A DNA stretch of 64,000 nucleotides. Origin: Synechococcus sp. WH 8101. Its GTDB lineage: Bacteria > Cyanobacteriota > Cyanobacteriia > PCC-6307 > Cyanobiaceae. The translations under genes were made by a program, and so were the position numbers. Of the stretch, positions 41,810 to 51,048 are shown piece after piece (the stretch's first letter is position 1; each line of letters opens with the position of its first letter). The notes beneath the pieces were generated by a model. That model was not told the DNA's origin. It saw only the letters and a program-made list of their open reading frames with translations, and did no database searches. The stretch is taken from positions 124,001-188,000 of the forward strand of contig NZ_CP035914.1 of the NCBI RefSeq assembly GCF_004209775.1, given 5' to 3'.

Positions 41810-42525
41810 AGGTGTTGCAGGGCGTTCCTGGCGGCCTCCTGTTCCGCCTGGCGGCGTGAGCCGCCCCATCCCTCAGCGAGGAGATCGGGCAGGCTCACGC
41901 GGCAATGAAAGCGGCGCGGGTCACCGTGGCGCCGGCTGATCTCCCGGGTGTCATAGGCCGGCAGGCCCTGGGCCTGACTCTGGCTCCACTCCTGTAGGGC
42001 GGATTTGCTGTTGCCCCGGTGCGGATCGGCGAGCACGGCGGCGCTGGTCTGCTGCCAATAGGGCGTCAGCCAGGCCTGCACCGGCTGCAGCCCCCCGATG
42101 GCATAGATCGCGCCGATCAGCGCTTCACTGAGTTCGGCGCGCAGGGTGGCGTGCGCGGCGACATCACCGCTGGCCGTGGCACCGATCCGCCACCAGTGCT
42201 CGATGCCGATGGTTTCCCCCAGCTGAGCCAGCCACTGATCGCTCACCAGCTGGGCGCGCAGGGAAGATCGGTCCCCCACCGGCAGCTGGGGATAAATGCT
42301 GGCGATGAACTCGGTGGCGGCCAGGCGCAGCACCGCATCGCCGAGAAATTCCAGCTGCTCGTGATGGGGATGCAGACCGCTGGAGGTGTGGGTGAGCGCT
42401 TCATTGAGTTGGGCGAGTTCGCGGCCCTTGAGCGGCAGCGGCGGGGTGAGGTCAAGCTGCAGCCAGAGCTTCTCCAGCTGCTCGCGACGAGCGGCATCGA
42501 TTGCAGTCGGCGTGTTCGGTGCCAT
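41773..42525 (-). CDS. rnc: ribonuclease III
   Basis: A 250-residue double-strand-specific endoribonuclease. The signature is EQLEFLGDAVLRLAATEF. The second metal-site helix reads AELSEALIGAIY, with Glu where most enzymes have Asp. A C-terminal dsRNA-binding domain (GNSKSALQEWSQSQAQG ... [19 protein letters not shown]) follows. It processes rRNA precursors and antisense duplexes. Its end overlaps the channel gene by 37 bp on the opposite strand, so the two transcripts form dsRNA, RNase III's own substrate. Confidence 0.92.
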   Translation of the reverse strand: MAPNTPTAIDAARREQLEKLWLQLDLTPPLPLKGRELAQLNEALTHTSSGLHPHHEQLEFLGDAVLRLAATEFIASIYPQLPVGDRSSLRAQLVSDQWLAQLGETIGIEHWWRIGATASGDVAAHATLRAELSEALIGAIYAIGGLQPVQAWLTPYWQQTSAAVLADPHRGNSKSALQEWSQSQAQGLPAYDTREISRRHGDPRRFHCRVSLPDLLAEGWGGSRRQAEQEAARNALQHLQERPKGNTAPH

Positions 42526-42613
42526 GGCGCAGGCGCGGCATCCCCCATGATTGCCTTCGAAAGACAGGGGCGGTTCCGGTGGGCGGCGTTGCTGCTATCG
42601 GCACACTTTGGCC

Positions 42614-43366
42614 ATGACCTACTGGCTCAGCAAAATCCTTCCCCTGGCCCTGCTGCCCCTGGGGTTGAGCCTGATTCTGCTGCTTCTGGGGCTGTCGATG
42701 CGCTGGCGGTGGCCGGTGATCGGAGCCCTTGCGCTGCTGTGGATGTTTTCGCTTGGACTGGTGAGTCAGGCCCTGTGGCGCTGGTTGGAAGCTCCCTGGC
42801 AGCGCCTGCCTGCGTCAGCAGCCTCTTCGGCCGATGCGATTGTGGTGCTCAGTGGTGGCCGTCATCCCGCTCCGGGGGCGGCCCGTATCAGCGAGTGGGA
42901 AGATCCCGATCGCTTCCTGGCTGGGCTCGATCTCTATCGGGCCGGCAAGGCGCCGCGCCTGCTTTTCACCGGCGGAGCCAGCCCTTTTCGACCCGGACAG
43001 CCCCCGGAAGGCCAGCGCTATCTCGCCGAAGCGGAGCAGCTCGGCATTCCTCCAGCGGCCATGGCCAGCACGCCGGTGGTGGTGAACACCGCTGAGGAAG
43101 CGGTGGCGATTCGGCAGCTGCTCGATGGTCCCTCCGCCCGCATCCTTCTGGTCACCAGTGCGTTCCACATGCGCCGGGCCCAGCGGCTGTTCGAGCGGCA
43201 GGGGCTGCAGGTAAAGCCGTTTCCGGTGGATTTTCAATCCCGTGGGGCCTGGGCCGGCCCCCTGTGGCGGGATCCCAGCCAGTGGCTGCCCACAGCCCAG
43301 GCTCTCGATCACAGTTCCCGCGCTCTGCGCGAGTTGTTGGGGCGACTGGTGTATCGAGCTTGGTGA
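42614..43366 (+). CDS. YdcF/SanA-like (DUF218) membrane protein
   Basis: A 250-residue protein with two N-terminal membrane helices followed by the DUF218 domain: ADAIVVLSGGRHP, LLFTGGASPF, NTAEEAVAIRQLL and ILLVTSAFHMRRAQRLFERQG. Related proteins (ElyC, SanA) affect envelope and cell-wall precursor metabolism; the reaction is unknown. ATG 42614 (MTYWLSKILPL) is preferred to an in-frame start at 42551, because it begins right before the first helix. Confidence 0.83.
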   Translation: MTYWLSKILPLALLPLGLSLILLLLGLSMRWRWPVIGALALLWMFSLGLVSQALWRWLEAPWQRLPASAASSADAIVVLSGGRHPAPGAARISEWEDPDRFLAGLDLYRAGKAPRLLFTGGASPFRPGQPPEGQRYLAEAEQLGIPPAAMASTPVVVNTAEEAVAIRQLLDGPSARILLVTSAFHMRRAQRLFERQGLQVKPFPVDFQSRGAWAGPLWRDPSQWLPTAQALDHSSRALRELLGRLVYRAW

Positions 43367-43386
43367 AGAGCTACTGAGCTAATAGG

Positions 43387-43778
43387 GTGAAAGCAGGACA
43401 TAAGCCGGGTTCTGTTCTCCCTTCCGGGGAAGGGGGGTGGTCATCTATCTGGGATCGCCGTTACCGACGACCTCGAGCGGCACGTTGTTGGCGGAACGGG
43501 GCTGATGGCCAACCGTCGTTCCTGGGCCTTGCTCCCGGCCGGGGTTTACCGAGCCAGCACCTCTCGATGCTGCTGGTGCGCTCTTACCGCACCTTTGCAC
43601 CCTTGCCTGTGCCGGCGAGCCGGCCATCGGCGGTGTGTTTCTGTGGCACTCTCCTCACGGTCACCCGCACTGGGCGTTACCCAGCAAGCCTGGCCATCGG
43701 GGAGCCCGGACTTTCCTCAACCGAGCCCATCGCCCCGTGGGACGACGCCTCGATCGCGACCACCTCGCCTGCTTTCAA
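43387..43778 (-). ncRNA. rnpB: RNase P RNA
   Basis: On the minus strand the RNA has the bacterial type A hallmarks: GGGCTCGGTTGAGGAAAGTCCGGGC near the 5' end, ACCGTGAGGAGAGTGCCACAGAAA, GGTGCAAAGGTGCGGTAAGAG and the 3' part AACCCGGCTTATGTCCTGC. The ends GAAAGCAGG and CCTGCTTTC pair as helix P1 (43768-43776 with 43389-43397), which fixes the limits to a few bases. It matures tRNA 5' ends. It lies just upstream of, and divergent from, a tRNA gene. Confidence 0.96.
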
Positions 43779-43797
43779 ACCCCATAATGGCCACTGA

Positions 43798-43871
<74 letters not shown>

Positions 43872-43944
43872 TAGTCGACACTACATTTGGTGGGGTGGCC
43901 AGAACGCACACCCCCGCTAGCGTTGCGCCAGTGAACCCGGTGCC

Positions 43945-44307
43945 ATGACCCAGCTTCACGATCTGCGGCTGAGGCTCCTTGTTCAGCAGGAAAGCGAGCG
44001 CATCGCCGACTCCCAGCCCACCGATCTCGATCTCTCTGTGGTGCAGGCCCGGTGCCTTTGCTGGTTGGCCCTGCTGGCCGAAGCGCACGAAGACCAGGCC
44101 AGCGATGCCGAGCGCCGTGGCGACACCGAGCAGGCGATGGGCTGGTTTGCCGATTCCATGCGCCTCCGCGATGTGATTCAGGTGGTGAGTTCGATCGAAA
44201 TCCCCCTCCCGGGTGCTGCCGATGACAGTGCCGATGGTTCTGATCCAGAGGGCGGAGATCAGGGTTTTTCGGGGGATTTTTCGGGAGAACCGCCCCTGGC
44301 AGCATGA
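43945..44307 (+). CDS. unrecognised small protein
   Basis: A 120-residue acidic protein starting MTQLHDLRLRLLVQQESERI. It is mainly helical, with a TPR-like helical hairpin (CLCWLALLAEAHEDQASDAERRGDTEQAMGWFADSMRL) and an Asp/Gly/Ser-rich disordered tail. No signal peptide or membrane helix. I do not recognise a family. Coding bias and a clean start after the tRNA support it as real. The tail is encoded by a small repeat (TTTTTCGGGGGA then TTTTTCGGGAGA). Confidence 0.65.
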   Translation: MTQLHDLRLRLLVQQESERIADSQPTDLDLSVVQARCLCWLALLAEAHEDQASDAERRGDTEQAMGWFADSMRLRDVIQVVSSIEIPLPGAADDSADGSDPEGGDQGFSGDFSGEPPLAA

Positions 44308-44345
44308 TCAGGTGCCATAGTGGGAATTGATCTAGAGGGTCTGCG

Positions 44346-44801
44346 GTGCCTGAAGAGCCCTGTCAATGCCCTGACTGCCAACGCTTCTACCGGGAGCACG
44401 ACCGTCTGATCCGTGAATGCCCCACCCTGCGTCAGCAGCAGGAGCTCAGCTGGGCCGCGCTGCAGGCGTTCCGTACCCTTTCGGGTCGTGTGCTGGAAGA
44501 TCTGCAGAAGCAGCACGGCGCCCGCAGCTCCGAGGCCCAAGCCCACGCCACCCCCGTGGGCGGCACTGAGGAGCCGGCCGATGCGATTCAGCAGGCAATG
44601 GCCGATCTGGAAAACATCAATGCCCATCTCTTTTCGATCGAGGCCTTGATGGAGCGCATCTTTGATGTGCGCGTGCCCGACGATATTGAGCAGAAGTTCC
44701 GTGAGCTGGCCGGTGAGCTCGCCCCTGATCCACTCAATGCCGATCGGTTGCGCCTCAACCGCTTGCTCCATCAGACCCCCGACCTGCCCGATCGCGGCTG
44801 A
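44346..44801 (+). CDS. unrecognised cysteine-containing protein
   Basis: A 151-residue protein starting at GTG 44346 (read MPEEPCQCPDCQRFYREHD). The N-terminus has cysteines at 6, 8, 11 and 25, which could bind zinc, followed by long amphipathic helices (for example ADAIQQAMADLENINAHLFSIEALMERI). It lies 38 bp after the preceding unknown gene and ends 3 bp before the convergent ackA end. Family unknown. Confidence 0.65.
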   Translation: MPEEPCQCPDCQRFYREHDRLIRECPTLRQQQELSWAALQAFRTLSGRVLEDLQKQHGARSSEAQAHATPVGGTEEPADAIQQAMADLENINAHLFSIEALMERIFDVRVPDDIEQKFRELAGELAPDPLNADRLRLNRLLHQTPDLPDRG

Positions 44802-44804
44802 TCC

Positions 44805-45857
44805 TCAGAAATTAGCCCTCTCACTGAGGCGGGCGATCATCCCTTCTTCATCGGCGGGCACCACCTGAATCTCCAGACCGGGGATCCAGCTGAGAGCATC
44901 GCCCAGTTCCTGCTTGAGGGCTCCATCGTGTTCGCCGATGCCCCCCGTGAGCGCGAGCACGTCGACGCCGCCCAGACTTGCGGCCATGGCGCCAACTTCC
45001 TGTAGCAACCGGTGGCGGAACACCGCCAGCGCCAGTGTGGCACCGGCATGGCCAGCGGCAGCCTGCTCACGGATCTCCCGCATGTCGCCGCTCAGCCCCG
45101 AGAGGCCCTTGAGGCCGGCCTGCTTCTGCAGCAGCTCCGCCAGTTGCGCTTCGCTGAAGCCTTCCCGCATCAACTCCAGCAGCACACCGGGGTCGACGCT
45201 GCCGCTGCGGGTGGCCATCACCAGCCCCTCCAGCGGCGTGTAGCCCATGGTGGTGTCGATGCAGCGGCCGCCATGCACCGCCGCCAACGACGCCCCCGCC
45301 CCGAGATGGGCGCTGATCAGGCGCAGCTGACTGGGATCGCGGCCCTGGGCCTGCCACTGCGCGGCCACGGTTTCCGCCACGTGCTGGTGGTTGAGGCCAT
45401 GAAAGCCGAAGCGGCGCAGCCCCCGAGCCCGCAGCTCTGCCGGCAGCGCGTAGGTGCGGGCCGCTTCCGGCAGGGTGCTGTGGAAGGCGGTGTCGAAACA
45501 GGCCCACTGCGGCAGCTCCGGCGCCCAGGCCCGGGCCCAGGCGATGCCCGTTAGGGCCGGTGGATTGTGCAGCGGTGCCAGCGGGATCAGCGATTGAAGC
45601 TCTTGCTCCACCGCCGCATCGATCCGGGTGGGAGCGATGAAACGCTCACCGCCGTGCACCACCCGGTGGCCGATGCGCACCAGCGCCTGGCGATGCTCAG
45701 CCAGGGCCGGCGCCAGCCAGTCGTGCAGCACGGTGTGGAGCTCTTCCCCGGGAGCCAGGCTGCGCCCCTGGTGCCAGCAGGCCACCCCACCCGGTTCGAG
45801 CAGGGCGGCCTTGAGGCTGGAGCTGCCCAGGTTGATCACCAGGGTGAGCGGAGCCAT
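44805..45857 (-). CDS. ackA: acetate kinase
   Basis: A 350-residue kinase converting acetyl phosphate and ADP into acetate and ATP. LVINLGSSSLKAALL, HRVVHGGERF, CFDTAFHSTLPEAARTYALP, GFHGLNHQHV, SAHLGAGASLAAVHGG and LTGGIGEHD are the family motifs. It is about 50 residues shorter than enteric AckA, chiefly in the first domain. ATG 45857 overlaps the glgP stop by four bases (ATGA). As the last gene of xfp-glgP-ackA it would turn phosphoketolase-made acetyl phosphate into ATP. Confidence 0.93.
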   Translation of the reverse strand: MAPLTLVINLGSSSLKAALLEPGGVACWHQGRSLAPGEELHTVLHDWLAPALAEHRQALVRIGHRVVHGGERFIAPTRIDAAVEQELQSLIPLAPLHNPPALTGIAWARAWAPELPQWACFDTAFHSTLPEAARTYALPAELRARGLRRFGFHGLNHQHVAETVAAQWQAQGRDPSQLRLISAHLGAGASLAAVHGGRCIDTTMGYTPLEGLVMATRSGSVDPGVLLELMREGFSEAQLAELLQKQAGLKGLSGLSGDMREIREQAAAGHAGATLALAVFRHRLLQEVGAMAASLGGVDVLALTGGIGEHDGALKQELGDALSWIPGLEIQVVPADEEGMIARLSERANF

Positions 45858-48385
45858 CAGCGCACGTCGCAGGTGATCTCCACGTTCAGGGGCTGCACGT
45901 TCCAGATCGACTCGCAATACTCCCGGATCGAGCGATCGGAGGAGAAGAAGCCGGTGCGGGCCGTGTTCAGCAGCGACATCCGGTTCCAGTGCTGGCGATC
46001 ATGCCAGGCACGGCTCACCGCGTCCTGGGCGCGCAGGTAATCGGCGAAATCCGCCATCACGAAGAAGGGATCGCTGCCGGTGAGGTTGTCGAGCAACGGC
46101 CGGAACAGGTCGCTGTCGCCATTGCTGAAGTGGCCGATCTCCACCAGCCGGATCGCTTCGGCGAGCTCGGGCAGCGACTGGATCACCTCCCAGGGGCGGT
46201 AGCCGCTGCGCTTGAGGGCGCCGATCTCCTCCACCGTTTTGCCGAACAGGAAGAAGTTCTCACCGCCCACCCGCTCGCGGATCTCCACATTGGCGCCATC
46301 GAGGGTGCCGATGGTGAGCGCCCCGTTCATGGCGAACTTCATGTTGCCCGTGCCGGAGGCCTCCTTGCCGGCGGTGGAGATCTGCTCAGACAGGTCGGAG
46401 GCGGGATACACCTGCTCACCCAGCTTCACGTTGTAGTCGGGCAGGAACACCACCCGCAGGCGGCCATCCATGTCGGGGTCGGCATTCACCGTTTCGGCGA
46501 TGCCGTTGATGAAACGGATGATCAGCTTCGCCATGTAATAGCCCGGGGCAGCCTTGCCGCCGAAGATCACCGTGCGCGGTGCCATGCCATCGGCCTGGCC
46601 GTTCTTGATCCGCAGGTACTGGGTGATCACCTGCAGGGCATTGAGATGCTGGCGCTTGTATTCGTGGATGCGCTTCACCTGCACATCGAACAGGCTGGCG
46701 GGATCCACCAGCACGCCGGTGTGGCGGTGGATATAACCCGACAGTTTGCGCTTCACCGACAACTTGGTGGCGCCCCAGTGCTCGAGGAAGCCGGAATCGT
46801 GTTGGCGCTCCTCCAGCCGGCGCAGCTGCTCCATGTCGGTGATCCAACCCTCGCCGATGTGCTCATCGAGCAGGCTGGCCAGCTCGGGGTTCGATAAGGC
46901 CACCCAGCGGCGGGGCGTGACGCCGTTGGTGACGTTGGTGAACTTCTCCGGCCAGAGCTCGGCGAATTCCGGCAGCAGCTGGCTCTTCACCAGGTCGGAG
47001 TGGAGGGCGGCCACGCCGTTGACGTGATGGGCGCCGATCGTGGCCAGGTGGGCCATGCGCACCGCCTTGCCCCCCTCTTCATCAATGATGGACAGCTTGC
47101 GCTGGATCGCATCGTTGCCCGGGTAGCGCAGACGCACCTGCTGCAGGAAGCGGCGGTTGATCTCGTAGATCAGCTCCAGGTGGCGGGGCAGCAGATCGGC
47201 GAACAAGCCCAGATCCCACTTCTCCAGGGCTTCTGGCAGCAGGGTGTGGTTGGTGTAGGCCACCGAGCGGCTGGTGATGTCCCAGGCCTTGTCCCACTCC
47301 AGGTGGCGATCGTCGATCAGCAGCCGCATCAGCTCGGCCACGGCGATCGCCGGGTGGGTGTCGTTGAGCTGAACAGTCCAGTAGTTGGGGAAGTCCTCCA
47401 CGGCCAGGCCGCGGTGGTCGAGGCTGCGCAGCATGTCCTGCAGCGAGCAGCTCACGAAGAAGTGCTGCTGCTTCAGGCGCAGGCGGCGGCCCTCATCGGT
47501 GCCGTCGTTTGGATAGAGCACCTTGGAGAGGGTTTCGCTGCCCACCTTCTCCTCAACAGCGCCGTAGTAATCGCCGATGTTGAAGGCATAGAAGTCGAAG
47601 CTCTCGGTGGCATCGGCGCGCCAGAGCCGCAGCCGATCGCAGGTGTTCACCCGGTAGCCCAACACAGGCACGTCGTGGGGCACACCGATGGCATGCTCGG
47701 CTGGGATCCAGCGGGAGCGGTAATTGCCCTTGTCGTCGATGTAGCTCTCGGTGCGGCCGCCGAAACCCACGAAGCAGGCCTCATCCGGCTGGGGCAGTTC
47801 CCAGGGCCAGCCCCCTTTGAGCCACTTGTCAGTGACCTCCACCTGCCAGCCATCGCGGATCAGCTGATCGAAGATGCCGAACTCGTAGCGGATGCCGTAA
47901 CCGGTGGCGGGCACCTGCAGGCTGGCCAGCGATTCCATGTAGCAAGCGGCGAGGCGACCGAGGCCGCCGTTGCCGAGGCCGGGCTCCTCCTCAACTTCGA
48001 GGATCTGCTGCAGCGACTCGATGCCGAAGCGCTTCAGTGCTTCCTCCGCCGCCTGCTGCATGCCCAGGTTGAGCAGGTTGTTGTTGAGCTGCGGACCGAT
48101 TAGGAACTCCGCCGACAGGTAGGCGACGCTGCGCTGCGGCTGGGCCCGGATCGCCTCCAGGCTCGCGAGGTACCGGGTCATCAGGCGATCCCGCACCGCG
48201 TAGCTCAGGGCCATGTAGAGGTCATGGCGGCTGGCGGTGGGGGCCAGCTTGCCGAGCGTGAAGAAGAGGTGCTCGGTCATGCCGTCAAAGACGGCGTCGG
48301 CCTCCAGGCCAGCCCGTTCAGGGTCGGCATAACAGCCGGGGGTGGGCAGGCGCAGGTCGAGGCGTTGGGAGGGAGTGCTGCTCAT
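45857..48385 (-). CDS. glgP: glycogen phosphorylase
   Basis: An 842-residue PLP enzyme releasing glucose-1-phosphate from glycogen. SVAYLSAEFLIGPQLNNNLL and GLGNGGLGRLAACYM lie near the N-terminus, VQLNDTHPAIAVAELMR in the middle, and the PLP lysine is in EASGTGNMKFAMNGALTIG. It is placed between phosphoketolase and acetate kinase on one strand, 65 bp after xfp and overlapping ackA. This ties glycogen breakdown to acetyl-phosphate formation. Confidence 0.96.
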   Translation of the reverse strand: MSSTPSQRLDLRLPTPGCYADPERAGLEADAVFDGMTEHLFFTLGKLAPTASRHDLYMALSYAVRDRLMTRYLASLEAIRAQPQRSVAYLSAEFLIGPQLNNNLLNLGMQQAAEEALKRFGIESLQQILEVEEEPGLGNGGLGRLAACYMESLASLQVPATGYGIRYEFGIFDQLIRDGWQVEVTDKWLKGGWPWELPQPDEACFVGFGGRTESYIDDKGNYRSRWIPAEHAIGVPHDVPVLGYRVNTCDRLRLWRADATESFDFYAFNIGDYYGAVEEKVGSETLSKVLYPNDGTDEGRRLRLKQQHFFVSCSLQDMLRSLDHRGLAVEDFPNYWTVQLNDTHPAIAVAELMRLLIDDRHLEWDKAWDITSRSVAYTNHTLLPEALEKWDLGLFADLLPRHLELIYEINRRFLQQVRLRYPGNDAIQRKLSIIDEEGGKAVRMAHLATIGAHHVNGVAALHSDLVKSQLLPEFAELWPEKFTNVTNGVTPRRWVALSNPELASLLDEHIGEGWITDMEQLRRLEERQHDSGFLEHWGATKLSVKRKLSGYIHRHTGVLVDPASLFDVQVKRIHEYKRQHLNALQVITQYLRIKNGQADGMAPRTVIFGGKAAPGYYMAKLIIRFINGIAETVNADPDMDGRLRVVFLPDYNVKLGEQVYPASDLSEQISTAGKEASGTGNMKFAMNGALTIGTLDGANVEIRERVGGENFFLFGKTVEEIGALKRSGYRPWEVIQSLPELAEAIRLVEIGHFSNGDSDLFRPLLDNLTGSDPFFVMADFADYLRAQDAVSRAWHDRQHWNRMSLLNTARTGFFSSDRSIREYCESIWNVQPLNVEITCDVR

Positions 48386-48450
48386 GGAGTGGGGAAGGGT
48401 GAGTCAGGAACGCTTGTGAGAAAGCCGATGGGCCGGTGTGTTGCTCGGGC

Positions 48451-50880
48451 TCAGGCCTTGCAGGAGCCGTGGCCGAGGCTCCAGCGCCAGTTGTTGATTT
48501 CCGGTGCATCGGTGCCGTGCTCGTAGGCGTAGGCGCGGTGCTTCTGGATCTCGTCCTTCATCTGCTCCTTCACATGGGCGGCGCGGGAGCCGAGCTTCTC
48601 CACCCGATCGATCACATCGATCACCAGGTCGTAGCGGTCGATCTGATTGCTGATCGCCAGCTCGAGCGGTGTGTTGATGTTCCCCTTCTCCTTGTAACCA
48701 CGCACATGGAAGTTGTTGTGGTTGGGGCGGTTGTAGGTGAGGCGGTGGATCAGCCAGGGATAGCCGTGGAAGTTGAAGATCACCGGCTTATCGGGGGTGA
48801 ACAGGCTGGCGAAATCCACATCGCTGAGGCCGTGGGGGTGATCCTTGGGGTTGGAGAGGGCGAACAGCTTCACCACATTCACGTAGCGGATCTTGATGTA
48901 GGGAATCCGCTCCCGCATGATCTCGATCGCCGCCAGGCACTCCTTGGTGGGGATGTCGCCCGCGGAGGCCAGCACCACATCCGGGTCATCGGGTTCGGCG
49001 CCGCAATTGTCGTTGCAGGCCCATTCCCAGATGCCCGCACCCTTGGCCACATGGCGGCGCGCTTCATCGAGGGTCAGATATTGCAGGTGCTTCTGCTTGT
49101 CCGACACGATGATGTTCGCCACATTGGTTTCGGTGAGCGCTCGTTCGGCCACCGCCAGCAGGCTGTTGGCATCGGCCGGCAGATACACCCGGGTGATGCT
49201 GCCCTTCTTGTTGCCGGCCAGATCGATGAAACCGGGATCCTGATGCGTGAAGCCGTTGTGGTCCTGACGCCACACGGTGGAGGAGATCAGGCAGTTCCAG
49301 GGGCCGATCGGGGCGCGCCAGGCGATCTCTTCGCAGTGCTCCAGCCACTTGCAGTGCTGGTTGTACATCGAGGCCACCACATGGGCGAAGGCCTCGTAGG
49401 TGTGGAAGAAGCCGTTCCGCCCGGTGAGCAGATAGCCATCCATCATCCCCACCAGGGTGTGCTCGGAGAGCATCTCCACCACGGCTCCATCGCGGGAGAG
49501 CTCGCTGCCGTTGAGGTCTTCCGGCAGGAAGTCGGCCATCCAGGCTTTCTTGGTGGCGCCATACACGGCCTGCAGACGGTTGGAGGCGGTTTCGTCGGGG
49601 CCGAAGAGGCGATACCCACCGGGGTTGAGGCTGATCAGGTCGCGGATCAGTTCGCCCAGGGGATAGGTGTTCTCCTTTTCGGTGGTGCCAGGACTCGTGA
49701 CCGGCACCTCGTAGTTGCGGAGATCTGGGAAGAAGAGATCTTTGCGCAGGACACCGCCGTTGGTGTGGGGGTTGGAGCCCATGCGGCGATCACCTTTCGG
49801 GGAAAGGGCGCGGATCTCCTCGCGCACGGCGCCGTTGTCATCGAAGAGTTCCCAGGGGCGGTAGCTCTTCATCCAGTCTTCGAGCAGGCGCAGGTGGCTC
49901 TCGTTGCTCTTCACATCCGCCACCGGCACCTGGTGGGAGCGCCAGAAGTTCTCGATTTTCTTGCCGTCGATCTCCTGGGGGCCGGTCCAGCCCTTGGGGG
50001 AGCGCAGCACGATCATCGGCCAGCGGGGGCGGAAGGCTTCACCACTGCTGCGGGCCTGGTCGCGGATCGCCCGGATCTCCAGCACCGCCTGCTCCATCGC
50101 CACCGCCATCTGGCGGTGCATGGTCATCGGGTCGGAACCCTCCACCACGATCGGGCTCCAGCCGTAGCCCTTCAGCAGGCTGTCGAGTTCCTCGTGGGGG
50201 ATGCGGCTGAGGATGGTCGGGTTGGCGATCTTGTAGCCGTTGAGGTGCAGCACCGGCAGCACGGCACCGTCTTTCACCGGGTTGATGAACTTGTTGATGT
50301 GCCAGCTGGTGGCGAGGGGGCCGGTTTCGGCTTCACCGTCGCCGACGCAGGCGATCGTGATCAGCTCCGGGTTATCAAACACCGAGCCACAGGCGTGGGA
50401 GAGCACATAACCAAGCTCGCCGCCTTCATGGATCGAACCGGGCATTTCGGCGGTGCAGTGGCTGCCGATGTGCCCTGGGAAGGAGAACATCTTGAAAAAC
50501 TTCTTCAGCCCCGCCTCATCGAGTGATTTGTCGGGGTAGCGCTCGGTGTAGCTGCCATCGATGTACACCGGGCCGCGGGCGCCGGGGGCGCCGTGGCCGG
50601 GGCCCGACATGTAAATCATGTCGAGGTCGTATTTGTTGATCAGCCGGTTGGCGTGGGTCCAGATGAACGCTTGGCCGGGGCTGGATCCCCAGTGGCCGAG
50701 CAGACGATTCTTGATGTGCTCCGGTTGCAGCGGTTCGCGCAGCAGCGGGTTGTCCTGCAGGTAGATCATGCCCACGGCCAGATAGTTGGCCGTGCGCCAG
50801 TAGGCATCCAGGCGCTGGAGTTCCTCATCCATCGGCGCCTGCACGTTCTGGGCGGCGGCCTGATAAGGCGTGGTGGTCAT
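48451..50880 (-). CDS. xfp: xylulose-5-phosphate/fructose-6-phosphate phosphoketolase
   Basis: An 809-residue thiamine diphosphate enzyme that uses phosphate to cleave xylulose-5-phosphate or fructose-6-phosphate to acetyl phosphate plus glyceraldehyde-3- or erythrose-4-phosphate. SGPGHGAPGARGPVYIDGSY, the signature EGGELGY and GDGEAETGPLATSWH are diagnostic; the protein ends NNWRWSLGHGSCKA. ATG 50880 (MTTTPYQAAAQN) is used; the open frame continues to 50952. It is the first gene of xfp-glgP-ackA. Confidence 0.96.
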   Translation of the reverse strand: MTTTPYQAAAQNVQAPMDEELQRLDAYWRTANYLAVGMIYLQDNPLLREPLQPEHIKNRLLGHWGSSPGQAFIWTHANRLINKYDLDMIYMSGPGHGAPGARGPVYIDGSYTERYPDKSLDEAGLKKFFKMFSFPGHIGSHCTAEMPGSIHEGGELGYVLSHACGSVFDNPELITIACVGDGEAETGPLATSWHINKFINPVKDGAVLPVLHLNGYKIANPTILSRIPHEELDSLLKGYGWSPIVVEGSDPMTMHRQMAVAMEQAVLEIRAIRDQARSSGEAFRPRWPMIVLRSPKGWTGPQEIDGKKIENFWRSHQVPVADVKSNESHLRLLEDWMKSYRPWELFDDNGAVREEIRALSPKGDRRMGSNPHTNGGVLRKDLFFPDLRNYEVPVTSPGTTEKENTYPLGELIRDLISLNPGGYRLFGPDETASNRLQAVYGATKKAWMADFLPEDLNGSELSRDGAVVEMLSEHTLVGMMDGYLLTGRNGFFHTYEAFAHVVASMYNQHCKWLEHCEEIAWRAPIGPWNCLISSTVWRQDHNGFTHQDPGFIDLAGNKKGSITRVYLPADANSLLAVAERALTETNVANIIVSDKQKHLQYLTLDEARRHVAKGAGIWEWACNDNCGAEPDDPDVVLASAGDIPTKECLAAIEIMRERIPYIKIRYVNVVKLFALSNPKDHPHGLSDVDFASLFTPDKPVIFNFHGYPWLIHRLTYNRPNHNNFHVRGYKEKGNINTPLELAISNQIDRYDLVIDVIDRVEKLGSRAAHVKEQMKDEIQKHRAYAYEHGTDAPEINNWRWSLGHGSCKA

Positions 50881-51048
50881 GATCCTGTCCATCCAGGGGT
50901 CAGTACGCGGAAGGTAGCCATGGCCTCCGGGCCTGGTCGTCATCAACGGCACATCGACACCGTGCGGTGGCCCACGTCAGCGGCTCAGCGGGAGCATCAA
51001 TGGGCAGCGTTTGCCTTTAAGGTCCCCCAAACTTCGGACCGACCCGGC
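50881..51048. promoter_or_regulatory. divergent spacer between xfp and the cation/proton antiporter
   Basis: 168 bp between divergent start codons; it must hold the promoters of the xfp-glgP-ackA unit and the antiporter. I found no clear -35/-10 pair or known operator in it. Confidence 0.3.

Noticed and set aside
48436-50526. 696-residue plus-strand open frame opposite xfp
   Set aside because: A shadow of phosphoketolase; His/Val/Gly-rich translation without motifs.
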